Assembly: GCA_030656575.1 (NCBI GenBank) | Contig: JAUSPO010000078.1 | Coordinates: forward strand, 1-44,220 | DNA: 44,220 bases | Source of the DNA: Bacillota bacterium | Lineage (GTDB): Bacteria > Bacillota > Dethiobacteria > DTU022 > UBA8154 | Reading direction: 5' to 3' | In this document: positions 1 through 7,998 of the stretch, piece by piece | How the letters are laid out: each line of letters begins with the position of its first letter | Position numbering within the stretch: position 1 is the stretch's first letter | Notes under the pieces: generated by a model | The model's input: only the letters and a program-made list of their open reading frames with translations | Told to the model about the DNA's origin: nothing | Databases searched by the model: none | Made by a program: the position numbers and the translations under genes

Positions 1-248
1 GCCACAGCCGCAGCGGAGCCCGTTGCGATTGTTTCCTTCTTTTCTCCTCCTGGCTCCCTTAGATGTACGTGCATATCCACCAGACCAGGAAGAATTATTT
101 TCCCATTGAGATCCAAAACCGGCACATCCACCGGTCCAATGCTTAAGGAGACCGCCTCAACCTTATCTCCTTTAATGAGAATTTCTGCAGGCCCCTCCCA
201 TGCACTAACGGGGTCATGCAAAATACCTCCTTTTATAAGCAGATCCAT
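1..248 (-). CDS. pyrC: Dihydroorotase, N-terminal part (cut by window edge)
   Basis: This is the first 82 codons of a dihydroorotase, the zinc enzyme that closes carbamoyl-aspartate to dihydroorotate in cytosolic pyrimidine synthesis. The visible part has the cyclic-amidohydrolase entry strand (LLIKGGIL), then [19 protein letters not shown], whose HxHxREPG motif carries the first two zinc-ligand histidines and a substrate-binding arginine. The start is ATG at 248, with GGGAGG about ten bases upstream inside the end of the DUF3786 gene, six bases away. The two are probably co-transcribed. The C-terminal two thirds lie outside the window, so integrity cannot be judged. An allantoinase or hydantoinase is the main alternative, but HLREPG favours dihydroorotase. 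Confidence 0.88.
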   Translation of the reverse strand, partial: MDLLIKGGILHDPVSAWEGPAEILIKGDKVEAVSLSIGPVDVPVLDLNGKIILPGLVDMHVHLREPGGEKKETIATGSAAAV

Positions 249-254
249 TTTAAA

Positions 255-905
255 TCATCCTCCCTGGTGCCGGGGGTTGACGGAGTCAAATCTCGTATCA
301 CCGGGAAACCAGATGTGTATCAGCGCCTGGATAGCCAGAACATAGAGTGTGGCAGTCGCAAGATAAGTTTCTGCAGCGGAATCGAAAAGTATCATCGACC
401 GGGGAGCGAATTCTTCGCATCCCTGCCAGAGAATAAAGGCCAGGGAGATTCGGGGAAGAACCGGTATAACTACTCCGGCATCGCCCTTATCAAAGGAACT
501 GCCGCCGTGCTCAAGCCCAAGCTTCAAAAAACGATCCATACTGTTAAAATAATTACGGGCAAGGGGCTCTAAAGCTTCTCTTTGAAAAGGCATCCAATGT
601 AATTGTCCACCTCTTAGATCAAGGAAAGAAAGCCACTGCTCCCGCTGGGGAAGCCCGCTTGCAGAAGTAAGATACTGCAAAATTATGATTTTTTCATCAT
701 GAGTAAGTTCTTCTCTTTTAAAGTTTTTACCTGTTTCCAGGAATTTAACCTCGCCTGATGGATAGGCTGCCGTTATAGAGTGGTTGCAATACTGAAGATA
801 GAAATTATTACCCTCAAATTTTGTACCGCTTAGTTCTGCCATTTCCACGGGATCGCGGGAAGCAAATTCACTAACAACTATAGGAAAAGCATTTCTGCTG
901 CACAA
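255..905 (-). CDS. DUF3786 domain protein
   Basis: This 216-residue protein matches my memory of the DUF3786 family of strict anaerobes, whose function is not established. Family-like blocks are FYLQYCNHS near residue 35, EKIIILQYL near 72, a PLARNYF segment near 133 and the C-terminal LPRISLAFILWQGCEEFAPRSMILFD stretch (two overlapping conserved blocks). It has no signal peptide, and the C-terminus is moderately hydrophobic. The start is TTG at 905, supported by GGAGGG six bases upstream; no in-frame ATG near the beginning is better placed. It ends six bases before pyrC, suggesting co-transcription, but the context does not reveal a role. Some family members occur near corrinoid or Wood-Ljungdahl genes, and this copy lies about 3.4 kb from the acs operon. 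Confidence 0.75.
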   Translation of the reverse strand: MCSRNAFPIVVSEFASRDPVEMAELSGTKFEGNNFYLQYCNHSITAAYPSGEVKFLETGKNFKREELTHDEKIIILQYLTSASGLPQREQWLSFLDLRGGQLHWMPFQREALEPLARNYFNSMDRFLKLGLEHGGSSFDKGDAGVVIPVLPRISLAFILWQGCEEFAPRSMILFDSAAETYLATATLYVLAIQALIHIWFPGDTRFDSVNPRHQGG

Positions 906-1005
906 TCTTATCCCTCCACGTTAGAAAAGATTCAACAATAATCCTTCTTTTTCCTCTAACTTAAATATTTTCCTGCAAAATAATTAGGCATTTTCCACAA
1001 AATTA

Positions 1006-1014
1006 TGCTAAAAT
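1006..1014 (+). promoter_or_regulatory. Extended -10 promoter for the M23 peptidase gene
   Basis: The sequence TGCTAAAAT gives a TGn extended -10 with TAAAAT at 1009-1014. No good -35 is seen at 17 bases, which is usual for extended -10 promoters. Transcription would start near 1021, just upstream of the GGAGG at 1035-1039. Confidence 0.5.
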
Positions 1015-1047
1015 GTAAGAGCAATAACTTAAATGGAGGTTTTTAAC

Positions 1048-1887
1048 TTGAAAATTACCAGGTATTTATACTTTTTTATGATAATAATAGCCTGTTTTTT
1101 TGTTTTTCAATCCCAGATTCTTTCTGGTGATTCTGGAGACTCACCTTCGAAAAGTGAAGATACCCAAATAAATGAAAATCAAAAAACACCGGTCGATGAT
1201 ACTGAAGCTGCTCCAAACCATGACTTAACTGAAACGGAGGAAGAAACCCAACAGCAATCGGAAACCTTAACGCCTATCCCATCCCGGGGGAAATACGTTA
1301 GCTGGGATGAATCGCTCATAAAAACACTTTCTTTTTTACAAAGCCCACTGCCCGGAGCTCAAGTTACAACAAGAGATTCCCAGCTGCCTGGAGCGCCCAG
1401 AACGTATAGAAACGGTACACATGAAGGATTGGATTTCTATTCCGGATACTGCGGTATCCCTATAAACTTCGGGGATCCGGTCTTCTCTGCAGGACCAGGT
1501 GTTATCTACCGCATTGATCACGATTACATAGAGGCTCTCATGGAAGAAAGAAATGAACTCTTAAAGATCAGCCATAAATTGGATGACACACCTGAAGAGA
1601 TTTTGGACATGCTGAGAGGAAGACAGGTTTGGATAATCCATCCCTTTGGTGTGATAACACGCTACGCCCACTTGGATAACGTGGCTGAAGACTTACAGGA
1701 AGGGGATCTCGTGGAAGCGGGTGACTTTATCGGAACTATCGGTAACTCCGGCACCAGTGACGGGGCAAACGGCAGCACCTTAAACCCCCACCTGCATTGG
1801 GAAATATGGATTGGCGAAAGCTACCTTGGAGAAGGACTCCCCCCCAGCGAAAGTAGAGCATTGCTGCAAATCATACTTAATCAATAA
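1048..1887 (+). CDS. M23 family (LytM-like) peptidase, membrane-anchored
   Basis: This is a probable secreted or membrane-anchored zinc endopeptidase acting on peptidoglycan cross-links. A hydrophobic segment (about residues 5-22) is followed by an acidic, Ser/Thr/Gln-rich linker and then the peptidase domain. Zinc-site motifs are THEGLDFY (H about 125, D about 129), YAHLD (H about 208) and NPHLHWEI (H about 248 and 250). A charged helical insertion (about residues 158-190) lies between the first two motifs. An ATG at 1033 exists in frame, but it overlaps the GGAGG Shine-Dalgarno itself, so TTG at 1048 is preferred, giving 279 residues. It is the only long plus-strand gene in the left 40 kb and ends in a bidirectional terminator shared with the converging TPR gene. 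Confidence 0.85.
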   Translation: MKITRYLYFFMIIIACFFVFQSQILSGDSGDSPSKSEDTQINENQKTPVDDTEAAPNHDLTETEEETQQQSETLTPIPSRGKYVSWDESLIKTLSFLQSPLPGAQVTTRDSQLPGAPRTYRNGTHEGLDFYSGYCGIPINFGDPVFSAGPGVIYRIDHDYIEALMEERNELLKISHKLDDTPEEILDMLRGRQVWIIHPFGVITRYAHLDNVAEDLQEGDLVEAGDFIGTIGNSGTSDGANGSTLNPHLHWEIWIGESYLGEGLPPSESRALLQIILNQ

Positions 1888-1900
1888 AACAGATTCATAT

Positions 1901-1942
1901 AAGAATAAGCCTCTTTCTGCTCGTAGAAAGAGGCTTATTCTT
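1901..1942. terminator. Bidirectional terminator between M23 and TPR genes
   Basis: Perfect 17-bp inverted repeat (1901-1917 with 1926-1942), 8-base loop, A-run on one side and T-run on the other. The stop codon of the minus-strand TPR gene (1935-1937) lies inside the right arm. Confidence 0.9.
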
Positions 1943-3059
1943 TCTCATGCTTAGTAAGATAGATCAGCATATTATGATAAGCCCGATGTTCAATGTTAAG
2001 AACTTCGTTTATTTCTTTGTATTTCATAGATATACTGGAAGTAGATACTCTGTATTTCTCTGCCAGCTTTTTTTGAGTTACATTTAGAAAATGAAATTTA
2101 GAAAGAGCGTATTCCAGCCCTGCTGACCATGTCTCAATTTTTTTTATAGTTGGCAGATGAGGATAGCTATTATTCAAATAGTCGATCCAGATCGCCTGTG
2201 CATCTTCATAGAAACGTTCACTGTAGGTTTTAGTTAAACGCATATTTTTCAGGGTACAATCCAATACATCCTGCCACTTTGCAAACCATCTGGGCGCTAC
2301 TAAGGGGTAGTATGAGAGGTCTGCATCCCGCAGAGAACCTTCCAGGAAGATAGTAACTAAGCCTTTAACACCCATATTTTTAAGTTCCAGTAAAGCCTGC
2401 ACACGCAGTCTTTTTTTAATCCAGGGGTTTCTCACAAAATCCCTTAAGTTTTCTTCTCCGATCCCTTCCATCAATGAACCGTACATACTGATAGCTTTTT
2501 CTACAATTAATTCATCTTTGTGGTAAAGCGCCTGCCATAAAATGCTTCTTACAGACTTGCTCTCACGGTAATGACCAATTATTTCTTTCCCTTCTTCAGA
2601 GGGAGCATTCATATCTTTATTATTCCGATTATTTTCCGGAAGTATCTCTTCACCTTCTTCTTCATTTAAAGCATAAAGAAGATCCTCAGCATCAACAGCC
2701 ATCTCTCCATCAGGAGAAAATTGTAAATATAAATTTAGATAATATCGGGCCTTTTCCAAATTATCCATTAGGCCGTGGTTAACTGCAATTAAAAAATAGC
2801 ATTCGGTCAGAGAGGGATCCATCTGATTAACAATATAAGAGAAAACCTGATTTGCCTTTTCCAGATAGCCCATTCTGCTTAGTAAACTTCCAAGGTTATA
2901 ATGGTTAAGTGAATTATCCGGCTCAACTTCTATAGTTTTTTTAAAAAAGAGAAGTGCTTTATCCAATTTATTCTGTTGACAGTAATAGCTGCCTTTTTGA
3001 AAATAATAGCTTGAATTTTTTAAAAAGGGGACTACTTTTTGTGACTTGGATTGTCTCAT
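1935..3059 (-). CDS. TPR-repeat protein with C-terminal helix-turn-helix-like segment
   Basis: A cytosolic protein of about 374 residues. The N-terminal part (about residues 15-125) contains tandem tetratricopeptide repeats, for example KGSYYCQQNKLDKALLFFKK and HYNLGSLLSRMGYLEKANQV. A charged linker follows near residues 135-160, then an alpha-helical middle. Near residues 327-350 lies VTQKKLAEKYRVSTSSISMKYKEI (given here as one motif for position: key elements are QKKLAEKYRVS and the SSIS turn), which resembles a helix-turn-helix. TPR proteins of this layout are common in Clostridia and have no firm function. A GTG at 3068 is possible, but AGGGTGA is better spaced for ATG at 3059. It converges on the M23 gene and is followed by a strong terminator. 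A DNA-binding role is inference from the HTH-like segment only. Confidence 0.7.
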   Translation of the reverse strand: MRQSKSQKVVPFLKNSSYYFQKGSYYCQQNKLDKALLFFKKTIEVEPDNSLNHYNLGSLLSRMGYLEKANQVFSYIVNQMDPSLTECYFLIAVNHGLMDNLEKARYYLNLYLQFSPDGEMAVDAEDLLYALNEEEGEEILPENNRNNKDMNAPSEEGKEIIGHYRESKSVRSILWQALYHKDELIVEKAISMYGSLMEGIGEENLRDFVRNPWIKKRLRVQALLELKNMGVKGLVTIFLEGSLRDADLSYYPLVAPRWFAKWQDVLDCTLKNMRLTKTYSERFYEDAQAIWIDYLNNSYPHLPTIKKIETWSAGLEYALSKFHFLNVTQKKLAEKYRVSTSSISMKYKEINEVLNIEHRAYHNMLIYLTKHEKE

Positions 3060-3183
3060 TCTTTTCACCCTTGTTCTTTACTTGAGAAGCCCAACACATT
3101 TATTCTTTAACTCTTTTGTTTTATTCATACCATTCTTTACTAAAATTCTATAAACGTTCCCCAATTTCCTGCATAGCTGACCG

Positions 3184-4146
3184 TTATTTTCCGTTGTAGA
3201 TCCTGCGATCAAGAAACCGATCATAGTCAGTCCAATTAGAAAGGCTGTTATTGTGATTCCCGATGATCTGGGAAAACTGTTTCAGACGGGCGCTGAGCAT
3301 ATCTGCGTGAAACAATGCAAAAGCGTTAAATGTCTGTGGTATTTCCGGAGAGCCCCAGCTCTTTTCCCCATGGTGACTGATAATCATATGCTCCAATTTC
3401 ATTCTTAAATCATCTGGAAAAGCGGGCACTTTTTCAAATATTTTCCTAATAATTTCCAATCCGATCGTGATATGTCCAAGCAATCTTCCTTTATCAGTCT
3501 GCTCAAAAGTAAAACTATCTGCATTATATTCTTCAATTTTTCCCAGATCATGGAAGATAGCAGCAGTAATTAGCAATGATTTATCGAGCTGCAGTGGGTA
3601 AAGCCCTGCTAAATGTTCACAGATTTGAACTACCTCAAGGGTATGATCCAATAGACCTCCAAGATAATTATGGTGAATAACCTTTGCTGCCGGAGAAAGT
3701 TTATATTTCTCTACCAGCTCAGAATCATTGCAGAAACTCTCTAAAAGACTTTTTAAACTTTCATCTGCTACAGTTTCAGAAATTATTTTAAGCAGGCTGC
3801 TCCACATTTCTTCAATATCCCGGGGTGATGTTGGCTGGAAGTAGTTCCTGTTTATTTTATCCTTTTCCACTTTACTGTAAAAATCGATTACCAATTGAGG
3901 ACCATAATAATCCCCAACTTCCCCGGATACGTAAAGCACATCATCCAGGCGGATCGGTTCACTTACCATAGAACGATCCCAAATGATGGCCTTTATTGTC
4001 CCGCTTATATCACCCAACAGCATTTTTAAAAAATGTTCACCGGACTTTGAAGGTGCTGAAAAAGACAATTCCTTAACATCAACAACAACAAATTGGGTCT
4101 GAACATGACTTCCAATTTTTAGGTCTTTTACAAATTGTTTACTCAA
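3184..4146 (-). CDS. yhaM: YhaM-like 3'-5' exoribonuclease (OB fold plus HD domain)
   Basis: The 320-residue protein has the two-part layout of the YhaM/CbfA family, which degrades single-stranded RNA and DNA from the 3' end. An N-terminal OB-fold nucleic-acid-binding domain (about residues 10-95) is followed by an HD phosphohydrolase domain. Metal-site motifs visible are HHNYLGGLLDHT (about 158-169), FHDLGK (about 198-203, the HD pair) and ISHHGE (near 255). The length matches the family (about 314). The start is TTG at 4146, set by GGAGG seven bases upstream. It stands alone between the terminator of the acs operon and the TPR gene. Confidence 0.85.
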   Translation of the reverse strand: MSKQFVKDLKIGSHVQTQFVVVDVKELSFSAPSKSGEHFLKMLLGDISGTIKAIIWDRSMVSEPIRLDDVLYVSGEVGDYYGPQLVIDFYSKVEKDKINRNYFQPTSPRDIEEMWSSLLKIISETVADESLKSLLESFCNDSELVEKYKLSPAAKVIHHNYLGGLLDHTLEVVQICEHLAGLYPLQLDKSLLITAAIFHDLGKIEEYNADSFTFEQTDKGRLLGHITIGLEIIRKIFEKVPAFPDDLRMKLEHMIISHHGEKSWGSPEIPQTFNAFALFHADMLSARLKQFSQIIGNHNNSLSNWTDYDRFLDRRIYNGK

Positions 4147-4224
4147 ACAAAAACCTCCTTCGTCTCGTCTATAAAGTATTCTTTATTCTTAATACAAATC
4201 CTGCCTAATGTCATAAGAGGCTGA

Positions 4225-4254
4225 AAAAAGCAGGCCGCTTTTGGCCTGCTTTTT
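4225..4254. terminator. Terminator of the Wood-Ljungdahl operon
   Basis: AAAAAGCAGGCC and GGCCTGCTTTTT form a 12-bp stem with a 6-base loop, 42 bases past the metF stop. It has a T-run in the minus direction and A-run symmetry, so it may work both ways. Confidence 0.9.
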
Positions 4255-4295
4255 AAAATCAAATTACATACTAACATCTTTTTTTCAAGGGCTTG

Positions 4296-5216
4296 TTATA
4301 CAGTCGGACGTGGGTAAAGCCCTGCACTTTCCACTATCTCAGGCACAACTTCCTCCCAGGCAATAGCCATGACATGGACTCCGGCAACACCCTCTATCTC
4401 CCTGAGGCGCTGGATAGTCTCCACTGCAATTTTTATGCCTTCCTTCTTTTTGTCCTCTGCACCTTTTATGCGGGTAATAAGTTCTTCGGGGACAATCATC
4501 CCGGAAACATTCTTTTGCATATACCTGGCAGCACCTATTGACTTGATAGGAGTAACGCCTCCCATGATATAGCATTTTTTGTGGAGGCCAAGTTCTCTGA
4601 CCTTTGCCATCCATCTCTCAAAACGGTCAATATCAAATATACACTGTGTCTGTATAAACTGTGCTCCAGCAGCAATTTTTTTAGCCAGACGCAGGGGTCG
4701 GTATTCAAAAGGATCGGCAAATGGATTGGCTACAGCCCCGAGAAAAATACTGGGCAGAGGGTGATCCATTTTTTCCCCACCTATAAAAATACCTTCATCC
4801 CTCATATCTTTAAATGTTTTCAGAAGTTGCATAGAGTCCAGGTCATTTACATTTTTGCTTTGAGGTTGATTCCCAAATTTGGCATGATCGCCCTGGAGAC
4901 AGAGAAAGTTTTTTACTCCAAAGCTTACCGCACCTAACAGATCACTCTGCAGGCAAATCCTGTTTCTGTCACGGACAGTCATCTGAACATTAGGCTCCAG
5001 GCCCATCTGTATAAGACTGGCAGCCACACCTATACTGGAGGTCCGCACGATAGCCGTCTGGTTATCTGTAATATTGTAAGACTCCACATGGTTGCGCATT
5101 GCTTCAGCATGGTGCTTTAAAGTTTCTATATCGGAACTCTTTGGCGGTCCTAATTCCCCCGTAACAGCAAAATGACCGGCGTTGAGTACCTTTTCAAGCC
5201 TACTCTCTGTTTTCAA
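4296..5216 (-). CDS. metF: Methylenetetrahydrofolate reductase, catalytic subunit
   Basis: MetF reduces 5,10-methylene-THF to 5-methyl-THF, the last reaction of the methyl branch before transfer to the corrinoid protein. The 306 residues cover the FAD-binding TIM barrel of the family: the VTGELGPPK opening near residue 18, LCLQGDH near 105, FIQTQCIFD near 188 and IMGGVTP near 218. Its start (ATG 5216) overlaps the end of metV by 17 bases, so the two subunits are translationally coupled. The MetF/MetV pair is the acetogen-type reductase, which takes electrons through partner proteins rather than directly from NADH in several species. It is the last gene of the acs operon, followed by a strong terminator. 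Confidence 0.93.
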   Translation of the reverse strand: MKTESRLEKVLNAGHFAVTGELGPPKSSDIETLKHHAEAMRNHVESYNITDNQTAIVRTSSIGVAASLIQMGLEPNVQMTVRDRNRICLQSDLLGAVSFGVKNFLCLQGDHAKFGNQPQSKNVNDLDSMQLLKTFKDMRDEGIFIGGEKMDHPLPSIFLGAVANPFADPFEYRPLRLAKKIAAGAQFIQTQCIFDIDRFERWMAKVRELGLHKKCYIMGGVTPIKSIGAARYMQKNVSGMIVPEELITRIKGAEDKKKEGIKIAVETIQRLREIEGVAGVHVMAIAWEEVVPEIVESAGLYPRPTV

Positions 5217-5880
5217 GCCTGACGTCCTCCCTTACAATTGTTCTGGGTCCACCATGATGGGAAGTGGACCAATCCTTCGGGGGTTGGATTGTTTCCATTC
5301 TGCTTTCCATTCCCATTTTTACAAGGCGTTCGTAGATCATGTGCCAGGCGCAATCCACATCTTTACTGACTTCACATTTCCCGTCCTGAGAGCCGCCACA
5401 AGGCCCGTTAAGCATGCTCTTGGAACACCGGGTAATAGGACAAATCCCTAATGTTAAGTCAAGGACACAGTCACCACAGCCCAGGCAATTTTCTGCCCAG
5501 ACACCCTGCTGAAGAGGATAACCCATAAATTGGGTATTCAATCCCGGCAGGATAATCTTATCCTGGAGTCTGGTGGCCATCGTCTGGACACCTACACCAC
5601 AAGCCAGGGAAAGAATAACGTCAGCTTCAGCCAGTTTCTCAGCATAGTCATCGATATATTCGTACTCGCATTGACGCAGAAGTGTGTGGGTACTGATTTC
5701 CAAATCTTTACCCTCTTTTTGTGCCAGTAAAGTGAGTGCCGCTGCTGTTTCAGATGCCTCTTTTTCTCCTCCTGCAAGGCAGACAGTGACACAGGTTCCG
5801 CAGCCTAAAACACATACTTTCCGGAAAGGTTCCAGCATCTCAGCGATTTCTGCCAAAGGTTTTCTTTCACCAACAATCAT
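5200..5880 (-). CDS. metV: MetV, zinc-finger/Fe-S partner of methylenetetrahydrofolate reductase
   Basis: MetV is the Cys-rich partner of MetF in acetogens and has a C-terminal MTHFR-type Cys domain. Cysteine groups are C23-x3-C-x2-C-x3-C (VCVLGCGTCVTVC), then CLGCGDC, ICPITRC, GPCGG and further single cysteines, enough for zinc or Fe-S binding. It is thought to pass electrons to MetF. A GTG at 5889 is in frame, but ATG at 5880 follows AGGTGAGG closely and gives the usual family start (MIVGERKP), so I prefer it (226 residues). It overlaps metF by 17 bases. Upstream lies an unusually long 220-base gap to acsE that contains a long-range inverted repeat. Confidence 0.9.
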   Translation of the reverse strand: MIVGERKPLAEIAEMLEPFRKVCVLGCGTCVTVCLAGGEKEASETAAALTLLAQKEGKDLEISTHTLLRQCEYEYIDDYAEKLAEADVILSLACGVGVQTMATRLQDKIILPGLNTQFMGYPLQQGVWAENCLGCGDCVLDLTLGICPITRCSKSMLNGPCGGSQDGKCEVSKDVDCAWHMIYERLVKMGMESRMETIQPPKDWSTSHHGGPRTIVREDVRLENRE

Positions 5881-5933
5881 TTTCCTCACCTTCCCTCTCC
5901 ATAAAGCCTCATCAATCTATATTTTAAAAATTA

Positions 5934-6099
5934 TTGGGGCTGGAAATTTTATCTATAAGCTACCTTAAAAAATTACCTAACCTTGAAAGCGGAGTGCGTT
6001 TGCTGCTAATAAATTAGTTAAATTCCAAAGTGAAATGATTACTGCATCAAAAAGTAAAGTCAGTTTGTTATATATACTTGTGCATGTTTCCAGCCCCAA
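5934..6099. repeat. 13-bp inverted repeat enclosing an AT-rich 140-bp insert
   Basis: TTGGGGCTGGAAA at 5934-5946 recurs as its reverse complement at 6087-6099. The enclosed 140 bases are AT-rich and hold no ORF I would call. It fills the acsE-metV gap. It could be a MITE-like insertion or a long RNA stem; I see no convincing target duplication. Confidence 0.55.
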
Positions 6100-6107
6100 A
6101 CCTTTAT

Positions 6108-6914
<807 letters not shown>

Positions 6915-6996
6915 TTAAATGTGTTACCATTATTATGAATCTAATGCAAGTACTGATGCTTTCTGCTAATAAGAAGCAAACGTCCAGAGTTCTGTA

Positions 6997-7971
6997 TTAG
7001 CTATTATCCTGCATCAGGTCATCAATACTTTTCTTGATCAGCTCTACAGCCCTCGGATTACGCATTACTAAAATGTCCATTCCGCCTTGGATTAACGCCA
7101 TTGCAGTGGTCGCTTCCCATGCCATGGAACGCTCTGCCTGATCGCCCCAGCCTGGCTCATCATCTGCGGAGATGCTGGCTTCTTTCTTGCTCCATACTTC
7201 ATGACCCACATTGGCAATGGTAGGCATAGCAAGCATTCTGTCCCCCTGGAGGGAGCCAAAACGTGCTCTTTCCATAATAGAATAACTATATTCCAAACCA
7301 TAACCAAGAGCAGCAACGGTTGGGTCAATGATGATTCGGTCTAAGAGAGGGGTGCTCATTTCAGAAATTAAAATATTTAACTGCTTGGCAATATTGATGT
7401 CAATAGGGGATTGAGCAATAATAGAATGCTTATGAGCCATAGCAGCACTGGTAACAGACTTATAATTATCCTGCTCGGCAACTCCGAGAAGCAGGTTTTC
7501 ACCCTCTGCAGCCTCGGCAATGGGGCCAATGATTGAGTTATCCTTATCAGACTTTCCACAACCGTAAACGATAAGAGGAACGCCTACTGAACCCAGAACT
7601 TTCTTCAAAGTGGCGATGCAATCTTCAGCAGAAGCATCTTTTATATCAGGGTCAGCGCTTTTAAAACGGATAGCGATAAGGTCGGCACCATACTGCTCCA
7701 CACATTTTTTTGCCCATGCGCCTGCATCGTCATAAACATCTTCAAAATAACTCTTCAAACTGGCAGGCCATTCCTCAGGTACAATATCCCAGACCTCCAT
7801 GGCAACCACGGGGCGGTTTGGCATTTCACCTTCAAAATGGAGGAAGGGCAGAGCTGTTTCTCCTCCCACTTTAACAGTATGTGAGCGGGTTCCTCCTTCT
7901 TCCTTGGTAGCTCCTAAAACAACTTCACGAACCTGGCTTCTATATTTTTCTTTTGAAACTTCAACAGCCAT
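6997..7971 (-). CDS. acsD: Corrinoid/iron-sulfur protein small (beta) subunit
   Basis: AcsD is the small subunit of the corrinoid/Fe-S protein (CFeSP), which carries the methyl group from AcsE to acetyl-CoA synthase. The 324 residues form the TIM-barrel CdhD-type domain. Recognisable blocks are EVVLGATKEEGGTRSHTV near residue 15, PVVAMEVWD near 54, DLIAIRFKSADPD near 95, IIDPTVAALGYGLEYSYSI near 215 and GDQAERSMAWEATTAM near 280. The small subunit has no Fe-S cluster; the cobamide lies at the interface with AcsC. The start ATG 7971 has GGAG eight bases upstream. It is flanked by acsV and acsE, with gaps of 27 and about 95 bases. Confidence 0.95.
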   Translation of the reverse strand: MAVEVSKEKYRSQVREVVLGATKEEGGTRSHTVKVGGETALPFLHFEGEMPNRPVVAMEVWDIVPEEWPASLKSYFEDVYDDAGAWAKKCVEQYGADLIAIRFKSADPDIKDASAEDCIATLKKVLGSVGVPLIVYGCGKSDKDNSIIGPIAEAAEGENLLLGVAEQDNYKSVTSAAMAHKHSIIAQSPIDINIAKQLNILISEMSTPLLDRIIIDPTVAALGYGLEYSYSIMERARFGSLQGDRMLAMPTIANVGHEVWSKKEASISADDEPGWGDQAERSMAWEATTAMALIQGGMDILVMRNPRAVELIKKSIDDLMQDNS

Positions 7972-7998
7972 TGTTCTTCTCCTTTCATACTCTTTTTA

